Source of the DNA: an uncultured Actinomycetes bacterium
Lineage (GTDB): Bacteria; Actinomycetota; Acidimicrobiia; Acidimicrobiales; Microtrichaceae
Length of the DNA: 34,335 nt
Direction of reading: 5' to 3'
Assembly (NCBI GenBank): GCA_903925745.1
Contig: CAIYGQ010000025.1
Span: 1 to 34,335 of the forward strand
Shown: piece by piece, positions 29,523-34,335 of the stretch
Layout of the letters: each line of letters opens with the position of its first letter
Numbering within the stretch: the stretch's first letter is position 1
Notes under the pieces: generated by a model
What the model was told of the DNA's origin: nothing
The model's input: only the letters and a program-made list of their open reading frames with translations
Database searches by the model: none
Position numbers and translations under genes: made by a program

Positions 29523-31283
29523 GTGGCCCGCCACCTGATCACCAGCGCGCTGCCGTACATCAACGGCGTGAAGCACCTGGGCAACCTGGTCGGATCGATG
29601 CTGCCGGCGGACGTGGCGGCGCGGTACCTGCGGGCCCGCGGTCACGAGGTGCTCGCGATCTGCGCGACCGACGAGCACGGCACCCCCGCCGAGATCGCGG
29701 CGGCCGAGGCCGGCCTGCCCGTGGAGGAGTACTGCGCCCAGCAGTACGTGGTCCAACGTGACCTGGGGGAACGCTTCGCCCTGTCGTGGGACCACTACGG
29801 CCGGACGTCGCGTCCCCAGAACCGGGCGCTCACCGACCACCTGGCCCGGCGGCTCCACGAGGAGGGGTACACCGAGATCCGATCCACCTCGCAGATCTAC
29901 TCGGTGGCCGACGGCCGGTTCCTGCCGGACCGCTACGTCGTCGGGACCTGCCCGAACTGCGGGCACGACCGGGCGCGCGGCGACCAGTGCGAGCAGTGCG
30001 GCAAGCAGCTCGACCCGACCGAGTTGATCGACCCCCGCTCCGCGGTCTCGGGCAGCACCGAGCTCGAGGTCAGGGAGAGCGCGCACGTCTTCATGCGTCA
30101 GTCGGCGCTCGCCGGGCGCATCCGTGAGTGGGTCGACGGACAGGAGGAGTGGCCCCAGCTCACCCGGTCGATCGCGTACAAGTGGCTCGACGAGGGCCTG
30201 CAGGACCGGGGGATCACGCGTGACCTGGACTGGGGCTTCCCGGTCGACCCCGAGGTCTTCCCCGAGGCGGCCGGCAAGGTCTTCTACGTCTGGTTCGACG
30301 CCCCGATCGGCTACCTCGGCGCCACCCGGGAGTGGGCCGACGAGCACTTCGCCCCCGAACGGGCGCCGACGGAGTTCGACCGCTGGTGGCGGACCGACCG
30401 GGGGGCCGACGACGTCACCTACACGCAGTTCATGGGCAAGGACAACGTGCCCTTCCACACGATCGGCTTCCCCGGGACGCTCCTCGGCTCCGGTGAGCCG
30501 TGGAAGCTGGTCGACCGCCTGAAGTCGTTCAACTGGCTCACCTACGAGGGCGGCAAGTTCTCGACCTCCGAGCACCGCGGGGTGTTCATGTCGGACGCAC
30601 TCGAGCTGCTGCCAGCCGACTACTGGCGCTGGTACCTGATGGCCAACGCCCCCGAGTCCGACGACACCGACTTCACCTGGCCGCTCTTCGGCGACGCCGT
30701 CAACAAGGACCTGGTCGGGACCTTCGGCAACTTCGTCAACCGCACGGTGTCGCAGGTCGTCCGGCACTTCGGCGAGCACGTCCCCGAGGGCGGAGATCCC
30801 GGAGACGCCGAGGCGGCGCTGGCAGCTGCCGTCGACGCCCGACTGGTGGAGTACACCGGGCACATGGAGGCACTCGAGTTCCGCAAGGCGGCGGCCGCGC
30901 TCCGGGCACTGTGGGCCGAGGGCAACTCCTACCTCGAGCAGCGTGAGCCATGGCGCACGATCAAGGTCGACCGGGACACGACCGCCTGCACGCTGCGGAC
31001 CGCGCTGCAGCTCGCACTCGTCGACGCCGTGGCCGCCATCCCCTTCATCCCTGCCACCGCCGGTCGGCTCCGAACCTGTCTGGTCGGTGACCGCGAGTGG
31101 ACCGACCGGATCGACGCGGACCTGCCGGCGACGGCGCGGTCTGCCCTGACCCCTGGTGCGCCGATCATCCCGCCGGGACTGTTGTTCGAGAAGCTCGACG
31201 ACGAGCGTCTGTCCGCCTGGGCCGAGCGCTTCTCGGGAGCCGACGACGCTCGAGGAGCCACCACACCGGAGGTTGCGACGTGA
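29523..31283 (+). CDS. metG: Methionyl-tRNA synthetase
   Basis: 586 residues from GTG 29523, where homology begins (ARHLITSALPYINGVKHLGN); GTG 29481 is in frame, and GAGGAG lies 10 nt before 29523. Class I catalytic core: HIGH-type KHLGN (about 15-19), inserted zinc knuckles CPNCGHDRARGDQCEQCG, WFDAPIGYLGA with conserved active-site aromatics, MGKDNVPFHT, and KMSKS-type loop GGKFSTSEHRG. An anticodon-binding helix bundle (about 380-550) with NTVSQV-like NRTVSQVVRHF follows; there is no C-terminal tRNA-binding (EMAPII) domain. KFSTS is a known variant of KMSKS. The stop overlaps the next gene (GTGA). Confidence 0.95.
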   Translation: MARHLITSALPYINGVKHLGNLVGSMLPADVAARYLRARGHEVLAICATDEHGTPAEIAAAEAGLPVEEYCAQQYVVQRDLGERFALSWDHYGRTSRPQNRALTDHLARRLHEEGYTEIRSTSQIYSVADGRFLPDRYVVGTCPNCGHDRARGDQCEQCGKQLDPTELIDPRSAVSGSTELEVRESAHVFMRQSALAGRIREWVDGQEEWPQLTRSIAYKWLDEGLQDRGITRDLDWGFPVDPEVFPEAAGKVFYVWFDAPIGYLGATREWADEHFAPERAPTEFDRWWRTDRGADDVTYTQFMGKDNVPFHTIGFPGTLLGSGEPWKLVDRLKSFNWLTYEGGKFSTSEHRGVFMSDALELLPADYWRWYLMANAPESDDTDFTWPLFGDAVNKDLVGTFGNFVNRTVSQVVRHFGEHVPEGGDPGDAEAALAAAVDARLVEYTGHMEALEFRKAAAALRALWAEGNSYLEQREPWRTIKVDRDTTACTLRTALQLALVDAVAAIPFIPATAGRLRTCLVGDREWTDRIDADLPATARSALTPGAPIIPPGLLFEKLDDERLSAWAERFSGADDARGATTPEVAT

Positions 31284-32086
31284 CGACGACCAGCCCACCG
31301 ACGCCGCGACCGCGCCGCCGGTCCCGCCCCGAGCCGACCCGGGGACCGGTGGTCCGGGCGCTGCTCCGGGCGCGGCTCCAGTTCGTGCGCATCCTGGCCC
31401 TGCTGCTCCTGCTCGCCGTGAGCGGGGTGGCGGTGGGCCTGTTCGTCGGGTTCCCCCTCAGCCGCGTCCAGTTCAACACGAGCGGAGCCGTCCGACTCGA
31501 CCAGGCGAACCTGGTCGGGAAGGCCGACACGCAGGCGGCCCTGGTGGCCCAGGAGGACCTGCCCATCGAGTGGGTGCCCGGCAACGAGGAGCTGGGGGCC
31601 TTCGGTGTCCTCGGGTCGTCGTTCTGTGGCACCGAGGTCCCGTTGCCGACGGCACTGTCCGAGGAGAAGGTGGCGGTGTTCCAGAACCCCGCCACGGGCG
31701 CCACGCTCATCGGTGAGGCACTCCGGGTCGACAAGTGGCAGGCGGCACGCGACTACGTCGCCTCGGTCGACCGCGCGTTGAAGGACTGCGACGAGTTCTA
31801 CCAGGCGAGCTTCGCCGGCCCGATCCGGTCCCGGATCGAGGACCCGCCGGGGAGTCAGGCCATCACCGACTCGGTCGGTGCGACCTACCGTTCGCTCGAG
31901 GAGCCGCCCGGGGTCACGGAGTGGTCGATCCTGGCCGTCGGCGACCTGCTCTTCGCCGTCTCGATCGGCGGGCCGACCGAATCGTCCGAGTCGTTCCTCG
32001 ACACGGTGGAGAACCGGATCCTCACCCGGGTCAGTCCCGAGGAGTTCGCACCGTCCGCGTCCAGTACCACGGTGCCCGGCGACTGA
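31280..32086 (+). CDS. Membrane-anchored extracytoplasmic protein, unknown
   Basis: 268 residues; GTG 31280 is preceded by GGAGG and overlaps the metG stop. An Arg/Pro-rich cytoplasmic start is followed by one transmembrane segment (about 35-60, FVRILALLLLLAVSGVAVGLF). The ~205-residue outer domain has Cys in SSFCGTEVP and LKDCDEFYQ, which could form a disulfide, and a SILAVGDLLFAVSIGG strand near the end. The alternating W/A/Y pattern faintly recalls the extracellular sensor domain of PknH-like proteins, but I cannot support that. Coupled to metG, as often seen for small envelope genes in actinobacteria. Confidence 0.8.
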   Translation: MTTTSPPTPRPRRRSRPEPTRGPVVRALLRARLQFVRILALLLLLAVSGVAVGLFVGFPLSRVQFNTSGAVRLDQANLVGKADTQAALVAQEDLPIEWVPGNEELGAFGVLGSSFCGTEVPLPTALSEEKVAVFQNPATGATLIGEALRVDKWQAARDYVASVDRALKDCDEFYQASFAGPIRSRIEDPPGSQAITDSVGATYRSLEEPPGVTEWSILAVGDLLFAVSIGGPTESSESFLDTVENRILTRVSPEEFAPSASSTTVPGD

Positions 32087-32093
32087 CCCGGAA

Positions 32094-32116
32094 CCGGCCG
32101 TCGACCCCATGGCCGG
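32094..32116. terminator. Terminator-like hairpin between convergent genes
   Basis: CCGGCC/GGCCGG (32094-32099, 32111-32116) with an 11-nt loop in the 39-bp gap between the metG-linked gene and the PIG-L gene. Confidence 0.4.
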
Positions 32117-32125
32117 GCGTCGATC

Positions 32126-32911
32126 TCAGAGCTGGTCGTCGATGAGGTGGAACGCCTCGGCCAGGCCCACCCCGGCCCAGGTTCCGGCGTCCTCGGCGAG
32201 CGTCCACTCCCGACGCCGGAACGCCTCGTAGGGATCCTCGTCCCCGGCCGCGGCGCTGTGTGGCAGGTGGGTGGTGTGGTGCTGGCTCTCGTGGGCCAAC
32301 AGCGCCTCGATCCTCCGCTCCAGGTCGGCGGGCGTGAGCGACTCGGCGTGGTCGGCCACATCGGGTTCGAACAACAGGATGGCCCCGGGCCGATGCGGTT
32401 CCAGCCCCTCCGCCAGCTGCTCCGGTGCGAACCACGGGTCGCGGGCGGCGACGACCCCCTCGATGCACAGCCGACCCGCGGCCGCGTGGTCCGGGTGCAG
32501 GCGGTAGCGCGCCCACGGGTCGTGTCCGACCACGACGTCGGGCCGGACCCGGCGCATCACCTCGCAGACCAGGTCCCGGGTCGCCAGGTCGCTGACGAGC
32601 TCGCCGTCGATCCGATCGAGGAACGTCACGTCGCCGCTCCCGCCCAGCGCGCGGGCGGCCCGGACCTGTTCCCCCCGACGCCTGGCCGCCAGCTCTGCGG
32701 GATCGACTCCGGTGTCCCAGGTTCCCTTCGAGCCGTCGGTCAGCACCAGGTGGTGGATCACCGCGCCCAGTCGGGCCCACTTGGCCAGCGTCCCACCGCA
32801 CTGGAACTCGGCGTCGTCCGGGTGGGCGACGACGGCGAGTGCGACGTGCGGCACGGGCAGGTCGACGCGCGACGGTGGTGGGGCACCACGGAGGTCGGCT
32901 CGACGGACCAC
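32126..32911 (-). CDS. PIG-L family deacetylase (MshB/Mca-like)
   Basis: 261 residues from GTG 32911, two bases after the fbiD stop. The zinc-binding AHPDDAEFQCGGTLAKW motif (about 30-46) and HPDH (in RLHPDHAAAGRL) define the PIG-L/LmbE fold. HDPWARYRLHPDHAAAGR matches the MshB-type branch acting on GlcNAc-inositol or mycothiol conjugates. In M. tuberculosis such enzymes are MshB (mycothiol synthesis) and Mca (detoxification). It is probably cytoplasmic. The product name beyond PIG-L deacetylase is inferred. Confidence 0.92.
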   Translation of the reverse strand: MVRRADLRGAPPPSRVDLPVPHVALAVVAHPDDAEFQCGGTLAKWARLGAVIHHLVLTDGSKGTWDTGVDPAELAARRRGEQVRAARALGGSGDVTFLDRIDGELVSDLATRDLVCEVMRRVRPDVVVGHDPWARYRLHPDHAAAGRLCIEGVVAARDPWFAPEQLAEGLEPHRPGAILLFEPDVADHAESLTPADLERRIEALLAHESQHHTTHLPHSAAAGDEDPYEAFRRREWTLAEDAGTWAGVGLAEAFHLIDDQL

Positions 32912-32913
32912 GC

Positions 32914-33591
32914 TCAGAGTGTGCCACCGGGCTCGCCGGCCCGGTCCAGTCCGGACAGGTCGTCGGGCAGGTCGACGTCCCAGCCCAGGTCCTCGTCCGC
33001 GTCGGTGCGGACCTCCAGGTCGAGTCGGCGGGCCTCCTGGTCGTGCGCCGCGGCGGATCCCGGTCCGTAACGGAACCGGAAGGCGAGGCCCGCCGGGAGC
33101 GACAGCAGGTTGGTGCCGTCCCGACGTCGGTCGGGTACGACGATGACCAGCCGGTCGGTGTGCAGGTCGGTGTTCCGGTCGGTCCGGGCGCCGAGCTGCT
33201 CGGCCAGGAACGCTCCCAGTCGACGGGGCCGGGCCAGGTCGCCCGGAGCGATCGTCACCCGGTCGGCGCCGCGGGCCGAGACGGCCCGGTAGGCATCGGA
33301 GACGTCGTCGACGAGTCCGTCGCCGCGGCACCGGTGCACGGATGCGCCGCGCTCGATCGCCCAGCCCGCGGTCGCGTCGTCGGCACACACGACGACCACG
33401 TGCAGGCCGGCGCCGGCGGCCAGGACCCCGTCGGCGAGTCGCTCGGCGAGGTCGCGACGGCCGGTCCGGCCCAACGATCCGGTGAGGCGCTCCTTGGCCT
33501 GGTCGAACCGCTTCAGGGGAACCAGGAGCACGTGCGTGTTCGGCGGGGCCTCGTCGCCACCCGGTGCCGGGGTTCCGTCGGGCGCGTCCAC
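32914..33591 (-). CDS. fbiD: Phosphoenolpyruvate guanylyltransferase FbiD (CofC family)
   Basis: 225 residues from GTG 33591. A nucleotidyltransferase fold: VLLVPLKRFDQAKERL near the N-terminus (the P-x-KxxxxAKxRL motif), VVVVCADD, DRVTIAPGDLA, and VPDRRRDGTNLL (the D-x-G-TNxL guanylyl site). It matches CofC/FbiD, which activates phosphoenolpyruvate (FbiD) or 2-phospho-L-lactate with GTP for coenzyme F420 synthesis. In M. tuberculosis the fbiD gene (Rv2983) also lies beside gpsA (Rv2982c), as here. The GTG is 8 nt after a -10-like TACGCT and looks leaderless. Confidence 0.92.
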   Translation of the reverse strand: MDAPDGTPAPGGDEAPPNTHVLLVPLKRFDQAKERLTGSLGRTGRRDLAERLADGVLAAGAGLHVVVVCADDATAGWAIERGASVHRCRGDGLVDDVSDAYRAVSARGADRVTIAPGDLARPRRLGAFLAEQLGARTDRNTDLHTDRLVIVVPDRRRDGTNLLSLPAGLAFRFRYGPGSAAAHDQEARRLDLEVRTDADEDLGWDVDLPDDLSGLDRAGEPGGTL

Positions 33592-33599
33592 GACGGTGC

Positions 33600-33609
33600 A
33601 GCGTAGGGT
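33600..33609. promoter_or_regulatory. Bidirectional promoter: two -10 elements sharing one TA
   Basis: AGCGTAGGGT reads TAGGGT on plus (33604-33609) and TACGCT on minus (33605-33600); the central TA is shared. Eight nt separate each hexamer from its start codon (GTG 33591 minus, ATG 33618 plus), so both transcripts would be leaderless or nearly so. The 26-bp gap is 8+10+8, mirror-symmetric in layout. Confidence 0.5.
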
Positions 33610-33617
33610 TCGTGGCC

Positions 33618-34335
33618 ATGCGGATCCGTGTCGCCGTCGTCGGAGGTGGTTCGTGGGGCACGACGGTGGCCCACCTGGCCGCCCAGCACGTGCCCACCGT
33701 GTTGTGGGCCCGGCGCACCGACCTGGCGGACGAGGTCGTGACCTGCCATACGAACGAGCGCTACCTGCCGGGCTACCGGCTCCACGAGGACCTCCAGGCC
33801 ACCTCGGACCTGGCCGAGGCCGTCTCGACCGCCGACGTCCTGGTCATGGGTGTGCCATCGCTCGGGTTCCGGAGCGCTCTCGAGGCCTGCGCCGAGCACG
33901 TCCGGGCCTGGGTGCCGGTGCTGTCGCTGACGAAGGGATTCGAGCAGGGCACCCGGTTGCGGATGACCCAGATCGTCAACGAGGTCCTGCCGGGCCATCC
34001 GGCGGCGGTCCTCACGGGCCCGAACCTGGCCAAGGAGATCCTGGCCGGGGACGCTGCCGCGGCCGTCATCGCCAGCCCGGACCCGATCGTCGCCCAGCAG
34101 CTGCAGCGCATCTTCCACCAGAACCTGTTCCGGGTCTACGTGAACCCCGACGTGGTGGGCTGCGAGGTCGCCGGTGCGCTCAAGAACGTCGTCGCCATCG
34201 CCGCCGGCATGGCCGACGGCCTGGGTGCTGGCGACAACACCAAGGCCGCGGTCATCACCCGCGGGTTGGCCGAGCTCTCCCGGCTCGGCGAGGCGATGGG
34301 TGGACAGTTCGCCACGTTCTCCGGGCTGGCGGGGA
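33618..34335 (+). CDS. gpsA: NAD(P)-dependent glycerol-3-phosphate dehydrogenase (3' end outside window)
   Basis: About 239 residues visible of ~330. N-terminal Rossmann motif VAVVGGGSWGTTVAH; VLSLTKGFEQG, TGPNLAKEILAGDAAAAVIA and the catalytic segment VAGALKNVVAIAAGMADGLG-AGDNTKAAVITRGL, with the conserved Lys. It makes sn-glycerol-3-phosphate from dihydroxyacetone phosphate for phospholipid synthesis. GPNLAKE is a variant of the usual GPSxAKE. Gene order fbiD-gpsA is conserved in actinobacteria. Truncated by the right window edge. Confidence 0.97.
   Translation, partial: MRIRVAVVGGGSWGTTVAHLAAQHVPTVLWARRTDLADEVVTCHTNERYLPGYRLHEDLQATSDLAEAVSTADVLVMGVPSLGFRSALEACAEHVRAWVPVLSLTKGFEQGTRLRMTQIVNEVLPGHPAAVLTGPNLAKEILAGDAAAAVIASPDPIVAQQLQRIFHQNLFRVYVNPDVVGCEVAGALKNVVAIAAGMADGLGAGDNTKAAVITRGLAELSRLGEAMGGQFATFSGLAG

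Noticed and set aside
29190-31298. 702-codon open frame opposite metG
   Set aside because: Antisense to a certain gene; composition is that of a shadow frame.

Overview
The window is high-GC (by eye around 70%), gene-dense DNA. Most genes start with GTG, stop-start overlaps of the GTGA/TGATG kind are common, and several starts look leaderless. It holds an F420 gene (fbiD) beside gpsA and homologues of the decaprenyl-phosphoribose/arabinose pathway. Together these point to an actinobacterium; an Acidimicrobiia-like lineage is my best guess, but it is an inference because no rRNA gene is present.

Region 1 (1-11522, minus strand) is one long run of nine genes that looks like a dedicated Ser/Thr phospho-signalling island. 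In transcription order it encodes: a 1042-residue membrane protein joining a Hanks-type kinase, a second kinase-like domain of YegI type, six membrane segments and a C-terminal FHA-like domain; a small secreted Thr-rich protein; a von Willebrand A (MIDAS) protein; a membrane-anchored divergent PP2C; a canonical PP2C; a zinc-ribbon/FHA protein; a PknB-like receptor kinase; an FHA/winged-helix-like protein; and a membrane protein whose C-terminal 42-bp repeats run off the left edge. The kinase/PP2C/vWA trio resembles E. coli YegI-YegK-YegL and the comparative-genomics TerY-P triad, here enlarged with a second kinase/phosphatase pair and FHA readers. This is the strongest candidate for an undescribed system.

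Region 2 (11523-14937): a 304-bp divergent control region, then on the plus strand a zinc-ribbon membrane protein and an exported N-acetylmuramoyl-L-alanine amidase, then a convergent DUF2510 membrane protein whose start region is tandemly duplicated.

Region 3 (14938-20103, plus strand): an APC-family permease, a secreted lipoprotein of a widespread uncharacterised family, Sua5 (tRNA t6A), a lipoprotein with a zinc-protease motif, and a frameshifted Phd-antitoxin/RelE-toxin fusion remnant.

Region 4 (20104-22409, plus): decaprenyl-phosphate phosphoribosyltransferase and DprE1. DprE1 has Ala where the benzothiazinone-target Cys lies in M. tuberculosis, and no DprE2 partner follows.

Region 5 (22455-26937, minus): a UgpB/UgpA/UgpE/UgpC-like carbohydrate or glycerophosphodiester ABC importer.

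Region 6 (27061-29410, minus): an unknown protein, a DEDD-type exonuclease and a DUF429 protein.

Region 7 (29523-34335): metG with a membrane-anchored protein on plus, a PIG-L deacetylase and FbiD on minus, and a partial gpsA on plus. The fbiD/gpsA gap is a 26-bp, mirror-symmetric divergent promoter candidate in which two -10 elements share one TA.

No tRNA, rRNA, CRISPR array or insertion sequence was seen.
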